A stretch of DNA of 64,000 nucleotides from Bacillus sp. SA1-12. GTDB lineage: Bacteria > Bacillota > Bacilli > Bacillales > Bacillaceae. The notes below the pieces were generated by a model, which saw only the letters and a program-made list of their open reading frames with translations, did not search any database and had not been told where the DNA came from. The DNA is taken from contig NZ_LATZ01000113.1 of assembly GCF_000981385.1 (NCBI RefSeq), forward strand, positions 1 through 64,000, given 5' to 3'. The translations under genes and the position numbers were made by a program. Positions 24,753 through 33,990 of the stretch are shown here, piece after piece (positions within the stretch are counted from its first letter, which is position 1; each line of letters opens with the position of its first letter).

Positions 24753-25841
24753 TTAGTTCGACTCCTTTATGACTGCTTGATTTCGTAAATAGCTGCAATA
24801 GGCTAAAGGTGCTTTATAAAGTTTTTCAGTTGAATTGGGGTTTGTTTCAATCATTGTTTTTCTGCCAGGCTTTGAATTGATGTCTAAGATCCATACTGAG
24901 CCATCTTTTGCATAGCCAATATCAAGCCCGATTTCAAATAACCGGTCACATTTTTCCTCAAGCAACGGTGGTAATTTCGAAACGATCGTGCGAAGCTCAT
25001 CTTCTAATACAATAATTTGCTTTTGTGAAAGGGAGGAGGACCATTCTTCATAGGTGATTGCTTCACCGCCGCTATTTAAATTTGAAAGAAAGGAGCCATA
25101 GTACCCTTTGCGAACCCCTTTGCCAACAAGGGCCCATTTTCCATGCCGGTTTTTTTGCAGGAATAACCGAATATCAAATGGATACCCTTGATTATCTAGA
25201 AGCGGCAGCAATGGCTGGAGAAGGTATGTTTGCTGTTGGATAAGTTTTTCGCACCATTCTGCAAATTCTTTTAATGAATGGAATTGTTTTGTTTTTTTAT
25301 CCCGCCCTTTATGATAAGTAATAATAATAGAGTCAGATAATAGTCTTACTGCGATGATCCCGGCACCTCGAGAACCTGTAGTTGGCTTTAAAAGACATGT
25401 AGAATGTAACTTTAAATGGTGAATAATTTGAACAGCCTCCTGCACAAGTTCTGTGTTTGGAAGGTAGCAGCTAATCATCGGGTCACTTTGTAACAAGTTG
25501 TAAACCTTCCACTTATCTGGTAATCCTATACCTAAAAAGGTTGTTTGCGGATTTTTTTTAAGCCATTCCACAATCGGTTTACTTTTTTGAATAACCTGCT
25601 TCCGATTAAAATAACAGCGATCATAAATAAACGTTGGGATTGGAAACTCTGCTTGTACCCAGCTTTGTGAATGATGATCAAACTTCTCACCATCAATTAG
25701 TAAGGTGGAAGGATTGATGGAGGTAGGTTCAAATCGTACACATTCAATTTGAAATGGTTCACTTCGTTTTGCAATTTCAGTAGCATATAGATTTTCATGA
25801 TTTTTGTTAGTGGCTAAAAAACCTAATGTTATTTGTTCCAA
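24753..25841 (-). CDS. YheC-like ATP-grasp paralogue
   Basis: This 362-residue ATP-grasp protein resembles the product of the last gene of the operon. The N-terminus LGFLATNKN, a P-loop-like LLKPTTGSRGAGIIAVRL, FDIRLFLQKNRHG, NLNSGGEA and LDINSKPGRKT are visible. The last motif has Asp where the paralogues have Glu. The start is uncertain: a GTG opens the frame at 25859, but TTG 25841 lies 6 nt from GGAGTG and is preferred. It is second in the operon, between two long YheD-like genes. Confidence 0.83.
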   Translation of the reverse strand: MEQITLGFLATNKNHENLYATEIAKRSEPFQIECVRFEPTSINPSTLLIDGEKFDHHSQSWVQAEFPIPTFIYDRCYFNRKQVIQKSKPIVEWLKKNPQTTFLGIGLPDKWKVYNLLQSDPMISCYLPNTELVQEAVQIIHHLKLHSTCLLKPTTGSRGAGIIAVRLLSDSIIITYHKGRDKKTKQFHSLKEFAEWCEKLIQQQTYLLQPLLPLLDNQGYPFDIRLFLQKNRHGKWALVGKGVRKGYYGSFLSNLNSGGEAITYEEWSSSLSQKQIIVLEDELRTIVSKLPPLLEEKCDRLFEIGLDIGYAKDGSVWILDINSKPGRKTMIETNPNSTEKLYKAPLAYCSYLRNQAVIKESN

Positions 25842-25951
25842 ACTGTTCACTCCAATCACATACTATGCTTATCTTTAAGACTTGGGAATCCTGCCCTTCG
25901 TCGGATTTTTATGGGCAATATTATTACTTAACTTCTTAGCTTCTTTGAATC

Positions 25952-27328
25952 TTAAGCAGGTTCTTTCTTTCCGTTAAGCTGGGATAAAAATAGGCAATAA
26001 TTTATTACTGAACGTGCTGATGGCCGGATTCTTTCGCTTTTTTGTTCATTCTCTAATTTAGATGGCTTCGTATTCACCTCAATGATCCAAGGATGTCCTT
26101 TTGGGTCTAGGCCCAGGTCGATACCAAATTCTCCAAATTCTCCACCAGCATGAAGCGATACAATATTTACAATTTCAAGAGAAAGTTCAGCTAACATTTT
26201 TCGTAGATGGCGGCTCTCGTCTTTCCCATACAACTCACTTAAAACGGTTTTAATGGGATAAATCTGTCCGCCTCTTGCCAAGTTTGCGACAAACTGATTT
26301 TCTCCTGAGACTCTTGCCACAGCTGAGGTAACCTTCCATTGCTGAAAATCTTTTTTATGGCAGAGGAATCGAAAATCAAGTGTACGATTTTGGTATTTAC
26401 TTAGTTGAATTGTTTCTTGTAATAAAAATGGTCCTCTTTTTAAACGAGGAGAAAGAGCGGAATATAGTTTTTGCAGGGTAGTATATTCAGTGTTGATTTC
26501 GCCGGAAAAAGTGGTGAAGTCTAGATGATATGTTTGATTCTCCTTTTCCTTTACCCGAAAAATCCTTCTCCCTTGGCTGCCATTAATCGGCTTGATAAAT
26601 ACATCCTTTTTAATATTGAACATATTCTCTAAAGTAGATTTTGACTCAAATAATTGGCTCATTGGTAAATACGGCCTAAGATGTTCTGATCCGGATAATA
26701 TTTGATGAACCTCCCATTTGTTTAAAAACCGATCATTAAAATAGGGGACCTTATTTTCAATGAAATCAGAGGTAACCTGTAAAAATTCTTTTGAGCGCTC
26801 ACGCTTTCTTGAACTTATACGATTGTGTACGACGTTTGGATAGGGAACAATGCCTTTTTTCCATTCCGATTCATGGAGGTAGTACCCTTCCATTTGATGT
26901 TTGTTGTACGTTGTTAATGAAAAAATATAAAAAAAGATCCCATTATTCATACAATATGATGCAAGCTCCTTGCAAAATTCGTGAATGGATCCAAATCTCA
27001 CACCGTCTTCGGTAGTTTTTATTTCGGTTAATAAACCGATAACAGGTCCGAGCTGAAGATGCTGATTATTTTTTAGTGTTCCTTGAAGTGATAGTGAATG
27101 TATGGGTAAACAAAGCTTATTTAACACATTTTCACTAAGAGATAAACCAAAGTGATCCTCTTTAATAAATACGATTGGACAGGTAACAGTATGCATTCCA
27201 CACCCAATTTTCAAGAAGTGGAGATTTATAGGAAGATTTAATCTTTGTCTTAGCTTTTCACTCATTTCACACCGAGTGGATCTGGGAGCATGTTGTAAAG
27301 GTGTAATTTCTATTATTTCGTGTTTCAT
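25952..27328 (-). CDS. YheD-like ATP-grasp paralogue, first in operon
   Basis: This 458-residue protein shares the long YheD architecture. The N-terminal barrel-like domain (about 1-110) is followed by a linker and an ATP-grasp domain with FIKPINGSQGRRIFRV, LDFRFLCHKKD, NLARGGQI and FGIDLGLDPKGHPWIIEVNTKPS. The frame extends upstream, but the ATG pair at 27331/27328 sits 3-6 nt from GAGGGG, so I start at 27328. It opens the four-gene ATP-grasp operon and is divergent from the decayed yheB. A CATACGAT sequence near 27398 is only a weak sigma-E candidate. Confidence 0.83.
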   Translation of the reverse strand: MKHEIIEITPLQHAPRSTRCEMSEKLRQRLNLPINLHFLKIGCGMHTVTCPIVFIKEDHFGLSLSENVLNKLCLPIHSLSLQGTLKNNQHLQLGPVIGLLTEIKTTEDGVRFGSIHEFCKELASYCMNNGIFFYIFSLTTYNKHQMEGYYLHESEWKKGIVPYPNVVHNRISSRKRERSKEFLQVTSDFIENKVPYFNDRFLNKWEVHQILSGSEHLRPYLPMSQLFESKSTLENMFNIKKDVFIKPINGSQGRRIFRVKEKENQTYHLDFTTFSGEINTEYTTLQKLYSALSPRLKRGPFLLQETIQLSKYQNRTLDFRFLCHKKDFQQWKVTSAVARVSGENQFVANLARGGQIYPIKTVLSELYGKDESRHLRKMLAELSLEIVNIVSLHAGGEFGEFGIDLGLDPKGHPWIIEVNTKPSKLENEQKSERIRPSARSVINYCLFLSQLNGKKEPA

Positions 27329-27448
27329 CATAAACCCCTCATTTGAACGCCATACGGACAAGCACGATAATGCTCATAGGCAGATATTCTATAAAACATC
27401 GTATGTTATCTAGACATAATCGGTGAAGTTTTGGAAGGGAGATGTTTG

Positions 27449-27830
27449 TGATCAATTTTTGTGACAATAATAATGATGATTGTAGCTGGCGCAGCGATCG
27501 GCGGTGTAACCAATCATTTGGATATTAAGATGTTTTTGCCCGTACAAAGTCTACTTATTGAAAACCAAAAGAGCAAAGTTATGGATGAATGGCTTCCGCG
27601 GGTTATTGAGTTGGCGCCTGAATTTCTTGCTACACATCTTGATGCTATCTTAAACCTGTCAAAATTAGAGGGATTTTTCGTGAACGGTTGCTGCAGAGCG
27701 TCTTTTAGGATTTGATTTTATCTATTTTGAGAAAGGAGTTTAAGTGATTACCTATTTGGTGCGCTTTCAGGTAAACCATAGGCGGATTACAAGCAATTTT
27801 CGTGATATTGCAATAAATTGAACATTTTAA
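27449..27830 (+). pseudogene. yheB: remnant of yheB (DUF445 membrane protein)
   Basis: A reading frame from about 27461 encodes VAGAAIGGVTNHLDIKMFLP, which matches the N-terminal signature of DUF445/YheB proteins (GAxxGGxTNxxAIKMLF). It continues only ~70 residues (VIELAPEFLATHLD) before stopping, against ~375 in the family. Further downstream, out of frame, LFGALS and GGLQAIFVIL resemble the family's C-terminal GALxGxxQ helix. The interior is deleted. The position between yheC/D and yheA is exactly that of yheB in B. subtilis. Confidence 0.75.
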
Positions 27831-27940
27831 ATTTTCGGTATGAATGGAGTTCCTTTAAGCATAAAATGAAATATTATTAATAGTTTGTTATAGTGTAGAT
27901 AGAGCCTGCATGGGTTAAAACAAGAAAGGAGGCTCATCAT

Positions 27941-28288
27941 ATGTCAAATAATTTATATGATGTTGCATACAATTTAGAGAAGGCATTACGTGAAAGTAAC
28001 GATTTCAAAGAGTTAAAACGTCTTTATGATGAAGTAAATGCAGATGAATCATCAAGAAAAATGTTTGAGAACTTCCGCGATATTCAATTAAACCTTCAGC
28101 AAAAGCAAATGACTGGAGAAGAGATCACACAAGAAGAAATCGAACAAGCACAAAAATCTGTTCAATTGGTTCAACAACATGAAAAAATTTCCCGGCTTAT
28201 GGCTGCTGAGCAGCGTTTAAGCATGGTGATAACAGATTTGAATAAAATTATCATGAAGCCGCTTGAAGAAATGTACGGAGCTCAGTAA
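27941..28288 (+). CDS. yheA: YlbF/YmcA family protein YheA
   Basis: This 115-residue all-helical protein (DUF964/YlbF fold) has LEKALRESNDFKELKRLYDEV, then MFENFRDIQLNLQQKQMTGEE with the conserved FR motif. YlbF relatives act with YmcA and YaaT in RNA processing and developmental phosphorelay, whereas YheA itself has no assigned role. The ATG follows AGAAAGGAGGCTC. It has its own terminator. Position next to yheB supports the symbol. Confidence 0.88.
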   Translation: MSNNLYDVAYNLEKALRESNDFKELKRLYDEVNADESSRKMFENFRDIQLNLQQKQMTGEEITQEEIEQAQKSVQLVQQHEKISRLMAAEQRLSMVITDLNKIIMKPLEEMYGAQ

Positions 28289-28324
28289 ACAAGTCAAATA
28301 CATAATAAAATAAATAATGTGTAA

Positions 28325-28358
28325 GCAGAATGGGTATTTTTCCATTCTGTTTTTTTAT
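28325..28358 (+). terminator. yheA terminator
   Basis: Perfect stem CAGAATGG / CCATTCTG followed by eight T residues. Confidence 0.9.
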
Positions 28359-28445
28359 CAAAAATATTCCTATACATAGTTTCCGTTGTTAGACTCTGAA
28401 GCACATGACGTACAAGTTCAGTTAAGAGATAAGTACATCGCATTT

Positions 28446-28555
28446 ATAACTGCTTCTATGGTCTGCTCAATTAGGAATTGAGGGTAAAGTACACCTTCTA
28501 TTCCTAATTTGTCTTATGCTTATCGCCAAATGCAAAGCCCCTTACGCATTTCTTA
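28446..28555. repeat. repeat family A copy
   Basis: The core AATTAGGAATTGAGGGT / ACACCTTCTATTCCTAATT and downstream CTTATGCTTATCG with AAAGCCCCTTACGC match family A. The outer arms are degraded. It fills the yheA-yhaX gap, in which no gene was found. Confidence 0.7.
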
Positions 28556-28638
28556 TCATTTATCTACTGTTGTTCTATTTTCGTGAAAAAGGACATAACC
28601 TCTTATTAGGTTAGACATCAGTAGAAGGGGGAACCACA

Positions 28639-29508
28639 GTGACTCATTATCGGTTGCTTGCACTAAATATTGATGGGACATTGCTTCGTTCGAATGGTCG
28701 CCTTCAGCCGTCAACGAAAGAAGCGATTGAGTATGTTAAGGATAAAGGGATCTATGTCACTCTTGTAACGAATAGACATTTTCAATCTGCCAAAAAGCTT
28801 GCAAAGGCATTAAAGCTGGATTCGATTTTAGTGGCACACGGGGGAGCATTTATTTCAGATAATCTAGATAAGCCTTTATTTGAAAAAAGTATTTCTGAGG
28901 AGCAGACATTTAATGTCGTGCAAGTGTTAGAGAATTTTAAATGTAATATTAGAATTACCCATGAACGCTTTTCAATCGGAAACCGAAAAAAGATTGCATC
29001 AAACTTACTTAGTAAATCCATTTTGAATACATCTGACTCGATGTTTTATCCAGTACAATTTGTTGACTCTTTAGGTGATTCCCTGCGGGATGAGCCAGTA
29101 GCTGCAAGGAGAATTGATGTGCATTTCTCCAGCAAGGAAGAAAAGGAAGAGGCTGCAGGGTTAATGCGTGAAGCATTTGATTTAATTGATGTGCGAGATC
29201 ATCAAGCAACAAATCTTGAAATTGTGAAAATAGGTGTTTCAAAAGAAAATGGACTTCGTGCTTTAGCCAGTCATCTTAAAATCCCTTTAGAAAAAACAGT
29301 TGCAATTGGTGATGCAAAGGACGATATTGGTATGATTAGCTCAGCAGGCTTGGGCGTTGCTATGTGGAATGCACCATTTGAAGTCAAGCGCGTGGCTGAC
29401 TGGGTTACGAGATCAAACAATCAACAGGGTGTAGCATATATGGTGAAAGAGCACTTTCGCAAGCAGCAAAGATTAGATTTCTTAGAGAAAATAAAAGTAG
29501 ATAAGTAA
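28639..29508 (+). CDS. yhaX: Cof-type HAD phosphatase YhaX
   Basis: This 289-residue HAD-IIB phosphatase has motif I LNIDGTLLRSNGRL (Asp nucleophile replaced in position by the N-I-D-G-T context: the second Asp is present and the first position is Asn), a cap domain, and motif IV GDAKDDIGMISSAGLGVAMWNA. The first catalytic Asp therefore appears to be Asn, which would impair phosphatase activity. The start is GTG with GAAGGGGG. B. subtilis YhaX is a spore-associated HAD protein at the same locus (yheA-yhaX-hemZ), which supports the symbol. Confidence 0.85.
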   Translation: MTHYRLLALNIDGTLLRSNGRLQPSTKEAIEYVKDKGIYVTLVTNRHFQSAKKLAKALKLDSILVAHGGAFISDNLDKPLFEKSISEEQTFNVVQVLENFKCNIRITHERFSIGNRKKIASNLLSKSILNTSDSMFYPVQFVDSLGDSLRDEPVAARRIDVHFSSKEEKEEAAGLMREAFDLIDVRDHQATNLEIVKIGVSKENGLRALASHLKIPLEKTVAIGDAKDDIGMISSAGLGVAMWNAPFEVKRVADWVTRSNNQQGVAYMVKEHFRKQQRLDFLEKIKVDK

Positions 29509-29543
29509 GAAGGGGAGGCTATGCTTCTCCTTCTTACTTTTTT
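29507..29543 (+). terminator. yhaX terminator
   Basis: Stem AAGAAGGGGAGGC / GCTTCTCCTTCTT with tail ACTTTTTTATCC. Confidence 0.85.
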
Positions 29544-29733
29544 ATCCTCATTTTAACATTCAGTAATCCTCTTTATGAAGTTTAACCTGTTAAATATTAG
29601 AATCAAGGGAGATAACTGCCTGTCTAGTTCCGATATGTTTAGCTATCTATCAGTAGGGGATGGCGGACTAATTTCGCCGCGTCCTGTGGCAAAGTAGGTA
29701 CTTTATAAATAAATCCTGTACTTCGGGCAAACC

Positions 29734-30291
29734 TTACTGAGGGAAGTTTTCCTTTATCATTTTATAGTCAAATAGCTTCCCCTCATAAACCAATTCTAAG
29801 TTTATATGATTTCTGAAATCATCAGGAGTAACCAGTGCGGGTAATTTATCCCATAGTTTTATTCCCGAGCGGTATAAGATCTCTGCAACAAACTGTGAAC
29901 AAAAATAAGAATTGCTAAATTCAACGGGCTCATTTAAGGATACGCCAATCACCCCAATCAGATTATACAAAAACTTCTTCTGATTTTTAATGAACACGTT
30001 TAATACACGCTTCATTTTTATGATATCACGTTCTGTTACTTTCAGCTTATAAATGACACAGGTTGTTTCAGGATACTTGCTGTAGGTACCTGTATGAATA
30101 TCTTCTTTAACAAACCCTCCATTTATTGGATTATTCGGATTTTTCCTTCCAAAGCTGTACATTTCGTTTAATTTCTCATCAAAAGCAATAGATGCATGGT
30201 TATAGGGAGCCCTTGTATATTTCTTAATTGATTTTGTAAAGAGAGTTCCAGTGTCTGTAAGTAAAATATAAACATAGCTTTTTTGATTCAT
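29734..30291 (-). CDS. permuted NlpC/P60 (YiiX-like) papain-fold protein
   Basis: This 185-residue protein has a circularly permuted papain-fold pattern: an early His in APYNHASIAFDEKLNEMYSFG and a late Cys in NSYFCSQFVAEILYRSGI, which would form the catalytic pair. Family members are amidases or acyltransferases; the substrate is unknown. The frame extends upstream to 30369, but ATG 30291 has GAGGGAATTT and is preferred. The gene is divergent from a CdsA-like gene with a short shared promoter region. It has no signal peptide, so it is likely cytosolic. Confidence 0.78.
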   Translation of the reverse strand: MNQKSYVYILLTDTGTLFTKSIKKYTRAPYNHASIAFDEKLNEMYSFGRKNPNNPINGGFVKEDIHTGTYSKYPETTCVIYKLKVTERDIIKMKRVLNVFIKNQKKFLYNLIGVIGVSLNEPVEFSNSYFCSQFVAEILYRSGIKLWDKLPALVTPDDFRNHINLELVYEGKLFDYKMIKENFPQ

Positions 30292-30396
30292 AGAAATTCC
30301 CTCTTTTATATGTTTCCATTTTATTCTATTCTTAAATATAACAATATGCCTAAAGTCACTATTATACAATTGTTTTTTCTAAAGGAGGTGAGAGAA

Positions 30397-31311
30397 TTGG
30401 TTACTGCTCTTTGGACGCTTTCACTCATATTATTGGGTTTGGCTTTCTTCAGCGGGGTACTTTATATTGTGAAAAGGAAAGCACCAAACAAAGATTTTTC
30501 GGCTGTAACGATAAGAGTAAACACGTGGTGGGGAATGTTTCTTGTTTTTTGCTTGGCTACCTTGTTTAACCCCGTGGTTTCTTTACTCTCATTAATGGTT
30601 TTATGTTTTTTTGGGTTAAAAGAATATTTTTCAATGATGAAAACGAGGAAAGCGGATCGACGCTTATTTCTTTGGTCTTATCTAATGATTCCTTTGCAGT
30701 TTTATTGGATTTATATTGGCTGGTATGGCATGTTTATTGTTTTTATTCCAGTATATGTGTTTTTGTTTATGCCGCTGCCAAGATTATTAGGAAAAGGAAC
30801 AAGCGGATTTCTGCGGTCTGTAAGTTCTACACAATGGGGATTAATGCTGATGGTATTCGGGCTAAGTCATTTAGCCTACTATCAATTTGCTACACCTGAA
30901 TATGGGGCAAACCTTGTCTTATTCCTAGTTGTTCTAACCCAAATAAATGATGTCGTTCACTATGTCATATCCATTTATTTTGGGAAAAGAAGGGTCGTTC
31001 CTTCGGCCAATCCCATTATTACATGGGAAGGGTTCATTTGTGCTGCTATCGTAACGACAATCGTTTCTTATATTATATATCCGTATTTAACCCCATTAAA
31101 TGTAACGTTTGGGATTTGGTCAGGTTTACTGATAAGCTTCAGCGGTTTTTTTGGAAGCTTAACAGTTTCTGTCTTAAAACGGGATTTATTAATAGGTGAT
31201 AATGAGAAGTTCAATACATTGAAGAAGAGTTATTTAAATCGAGTTGATAGCTTAACATACACCTCACCGATATTTTTTCATGTGATACGATACTTTTTTG
31301 ACTTTATGTAA
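30397..31311 (+). CDS. CdsA-like phosphatidate cytidylyltransferase family protein
   Basis: This 304-residue polytopic membrane protein has about eight hydrophobic segments. The C-terminal part resembles the CDP-diglyceride synthase signature: SGFFGSLTVSVLKRDLLIGD (Ser..D..KR..D-like) near residues 246-266 and the TYTSPIFFHVIRYFF end. It may act on lipid or CDP-alcohol precursors. A TTG at 30397 directly follows AAAGGAGGTGAGAGAA, so I choose it over upstream ATGs. It is not the housekeeping cdsA, judging by its isolation from frr/dxr genes. Confidence 0.8.
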   Translation: MVTALWTLSLILLGLAFFSGVLYIVKRKAPNKDFSAVTIRVNTWWGMFLVFCLATLFNPVVSLLSLMVLCFFGLKEYFSMMKTRKADRRLFLWSYLMIPLQFYWIYIGWYGMFIVFIPVYVFLFMPLPRLLGKGTSGFLRSVSSTQWGLMLMVFGLSHLAYYQFATPEYGANLVLFLVVLTQINDVVHYVISIYFGKRRVVPSANPIITWEGFICAAIVTTIVSYIIYPYLTPLNVTFGIWSGLLISFSGFFGSLTVSVLKRDLLIGDNEKFNTLKKSYLNRVDSLTYTSPIFFHVIRYFFDFM

Positions 31312-31389
31312 TACACCACATTGCTAATGCCATGCGGTTATAACCCTGTCACCTTCTTCTATATCCGGAAATCGCAGTTCTTACTAAGG

Positions 31390-31500
31390 TGTAAGCTCTG
31401 CATTAAAGTCCGATAGAAAGGCACTATTGGACAAAACCTAGTTTAATCACAATGGAAACTGTCCCATAGGAAGGCGCTATCGGACAAAACTCACTTACCA
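31390..31500 (+). repeat. repeat family C palindromes
   Basis: Two hairpins, GTCCGATAG ... CTATTGGAC and GTCCCATAG ... CTATCGGAC, lie 60 nt apart, each followed by AAAAC. The stem contains compensatory or wobble changes. No gene was recognised in 31312-31735; the short minus-strand frame at 31495-31719 has no convincing start. Confidence 0.65.
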
Positions 31501-31735
31501 CTGAATTATTGGAGAAAAATAGAATAAATTTTTAGAGGGTAGCTTAGTGACCGATAACCTATCGAAATAGGAGTTAATATTACAACTTATAGATGAAATA
31601 TAATGATCTGATCCTTCTTTCAAAAAGAAACTTCGAATATGTTCACATAAGCTTGGAACATTGTATAGAAAGAAAAACCTAAGTTTCAATTTCATTAGGA
31701 AGTTGATTTTCACTTCCAAGAAGTCTGTCTTAAAA

Positions 31736-31768
31736 AGAAGCGGGCTGACGATTTGAGTCAGCCCTTCT
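31736..31768 (-). terminator. terminator of 121-aa membrane protein gene
   Basis: Stem GGGCTGAC / GTCAGCCC, extended by AGAAG / CTTCT, followed on the minus strand by TTTTTAAG. Confidence 0.75.
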
Positions 31769-31770
31769 AT

Positions 31771-32136
31771 CTATTCCTTATAACGTAAGTACTGATAATT
31801 ATCGGTTGCAACAGTGTCAATGATATTCCCTTTCTCGTCCTTGTAAATCTCATATTCGCGGTAAACCTCAATGATATATCCATCTTCCTCTGTCCTATCA
31901 ACCAGTCTTGTTTCGAGTGTAGGTATTTTTGGAGATTGCTTATCACTGTCTTCATTTGAAGCAGCCGCTGAAGCTGTTTCTTCAACTGGCAGCGGAGTGC
32001 TTGTAATCGCTTCTTCTTTTTCTGCGAAGCTAGCAGAATCAAAGTATCCAATAATGGCGATCGTTGCAACAATAATAAAGATAGGAGCAAATTTTTTCAA
32101 GGGGTGCTGCCTCCTAATTGGTTTTGTTATTACCAT
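31771..32136 (-). CDS. single-pass membrane protein, hypothetical
   Basis: This 121-residue protein has a basic N-terminus (MVITKPIRRQHPLKKF), one transmembrane helix (APIFIIVATIAIIGYF, about 17-32), a low-complexity Ala/Glu/Ser linker and a C-terminal extracytoplasmic region ending DTVATDNYQYLRYKE. It is either anchored or secreted. The frame runs upstream, but ATG 32136 has AAAAGGAC 9 nt away. It is divergent from hemZ. No family was recognised. Confidence 0.72.
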   Translation of the reverse strand: MVITKPIRRQHPLKKFAPIFIIVATIAIIGYFDSASFAEKEEAITSTPLPVEETASAAASNEDSDKQSPKIPTLETRLVDRTEEDGYIIEVYREYEIYKDEKGNIIDTVATDNYQYLRYKE

Positions 32137-32297
32137 TGTATGTTTGTCCTTTTTAAGAATATGCATTTGTCTGGAGATATCTTGCTGGAAAAAAGATCGT
32201 TATCTTAATTCCGCACTTCTAACATCTAACATTGACCAGCATAGAAACTTTTTTGTACACTTAAAGAAGTTTTGAAAATAAGTTAAGGTGATCATAA

Positions 32298-33794
32298 ATG
32301 AAAATATATATAAAAGGTATAGAGGACGAACGTTTCCATCGGCCGCTGCGCTTGATCGGGAATTTATTTTTTGAAGAAACTGAGCTTTGTTTTACAGAAG
32401 GTGAGGCAAAGCTTGAAGCTGAGTTTTCCTTTGTTGAGAGCCATGAAGGTGTTAGGATAACAGGCTTTTTACGTACGGAGGATGGTAAAGAATATACAGC
32501 CAGTAGAGAACAGCTTATTCCTGCTCAACTTGAAGAAAAGGAGCGGTTAAAGCTAGTAAAAAATACGCTATCCTATGTGTATTTAACCATTCTGCAGGAT
32601 TATACCGGAATCGTTCAAAAATGGGGGATCCTTACTGGAGTCCGTCCTACAAAGCTTTATCATAAAAAACGTCAGGAAGGCATGTCAGAGCAAGCGATTC
32701 ATCAAATGTTTAAAGCTGAATATTTGCTATCAGACGAAAAAATCCAACTGATGAAGCAAATCGTAGAACGTCAATTGGAAGTCGTTCCTGACCTTGACTC
32801 TCTTTCTAATGAAGTCAGCATCTATATTGGTATTCCGTTTTGCCCAACAAAATGTGCATACTGTACGTTCCCGGCATATGCAATAAACGGCCGTCAAGGC
32901 TCTGTTACTTCATTCCTGGGCGGTCTGCATTATGAAATGAAGGAAATCGGTCTCTGGCTTAAGAAAAAAGGTATAAAGATTACAACCGTATATTATGGCG
33001 GCGGAACTCCTACAAGTATTACAGCAGAAGAAATGGATATGCTTTATGAAGAAATGGTCGAATCGTTCCCAGATGTTGAAAGCATTCGAGAAATTACGGT
33101 TGAGGCAGGAAGACCTGATACTATTACAAAGGAAAAACTGGATGTTTTAAACAAATGGAATATTGACCGTATCAGTATAAATCCGCAATCCTATATCCAG
33201 GATACATTAAAGGCGATTGGCCGCCATCATACTGTTGAAGAAACCATCGAAAAGTTCCATTTAGCGAGAAGCATGGGAATGAATAATATTAATATGGATT
33301 TGATTATTGGGCTTCCAGGTGAAGGTGTGAATGAATTTGATTATACTTTAGCAGAATCTGCTAAGCTTATGCCAGAGTCATTAACGGTTCATACCTTATC
33401 CTTTAAACGTGCTTCTGAAATGACGAAAAACAAACATAAATATAAGGTGGCCAGCCGCGATGAAATTAGCACGATGATGGACCATGCGGTAACATGGACG
33501 AAGGAGCATGGCTATGCACCGTACTATTTATATCGGCAAAAAAACATCCTAGGAAATTTGGAAAATGTTGGTTATTCCTTAAAGGGACAGGACAGTATAT
33601 ATAATATTATGATTATGGAAGAGCAGCAGACGATTATTGGAATTGGCTGCGGTGCTTCAAGTAAATTTGTTCATCCTGAAACAAAGAAAATCACTCACTT
33701 TGCGAATCCGAAAGATCCAAAATCATATAATGATGGATTTAAGCATTATACAGAAGAGAAAATTTCCATTTTGGAAGAATTATTTGCAAAGTAA
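32298..33794 (+). CDS. hemZ: oxygen-independent coproporphyrinogen III oxidase-like HemZ
   Basis: This 498-residue radical SAM protein of the HemZ/HemN-like group is linked to anaerobic heme synthesis. The [4Fe-4S] motif is CPTKCAYC at about residue 181, followed by YYGGGTPTSI (SAM-binding GGGTP) and INPQSYIQDTL. The N-terminal ~165 residues are the HemZ-specific extension. Genuine decarboxylation activity is disputed for some family members. The ATG follows TTAAGGTGATCATAA. The order yhaX-hemZ-yhaR matches B. subtilis. Confidence 0.92.
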   Translation: MKIYIKGIEDERFHRPLRLIGNLFFEETELCFTEGEAKLEAEFSFVESHEGVRITGFLRTEDGKEYTASREQLIPAQLEEKERLKLVKNTLSYVYLTILQDYTGIVQKWGILTGVRPTKLYHKKRQEGMSEQAIHQMFKAEYLLSDEKIQLMKQIVERQLEVVPDLDSLSNEVSIYIGIPFCPTKCAYCTFPAYAINGRQGSVTSFLGGLHYEMKEIGLWLKKKGIKITTVYYGGGTPTSITAEEMDMLYEEMVESFPDVESIREITVEAGRPDTITKEKLDVLNKWNIDRISINPQSYIQDTLKAIGRHHTVEETIEKFHLARSMGMNNINMDLIIGLPGEGVNEFDYTLAESAKLMPESLTVHTLSFKRASEMTKNKHKYKVASRDEISTMMDHAVTWTKEHGYAPYYLYRQKNILGNLENVGYSLKGQDSIYNIMIMEEQQTIIGIGCGASSKFVHPETKKITHFANPKDPKSYNDGFKHYTEEKISILEELFAK

Positions 33795-33844
33795 GATTAT
33801 TTTCAATAAAAGGCCATCTTACAAAAATAATATCAGCATAATAG

Positions 33845-33880
33845 GCAGTGGGTACTGAAATAGTGACTCACTGTTTTTTT
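33845..33880 (+). terminator. hemZ terminator
   Basis: Hairpin CAGTGGGTACT / AGTGACTCACTG followed by TTTTTTTC. Confidence 0.7.
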
Positions 33881-33990
33881 CTATTTATTTTTATTCGAAA
33901 AAGCAGGAATAAAGGAGTGATATTCCGAAATGGTATTCTAATATAAAGCTATGTTAATGTTCATTGTTGTTTATTTCTGCTATGTTGAGT

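Noticed and set aside
27398..27405. CATACGAT as a sigma-E -10 upstream of the yheD-like gene
   Set aside because: No acceptable -35 at the required spacing, although sporulation expression is expected.
31495..31719. 74-codon minus-strand ORF
   Set aside because: No ribosome-binding site, low-complexity composition, adjacent to family-C repeats; likely noncoding.
31767..32090. Leu/Lys-rich 107-codon minus-strand ORF
   Set aside because: Frame-shifted shadow of the 121-aa membrane protein gene on the same strand.
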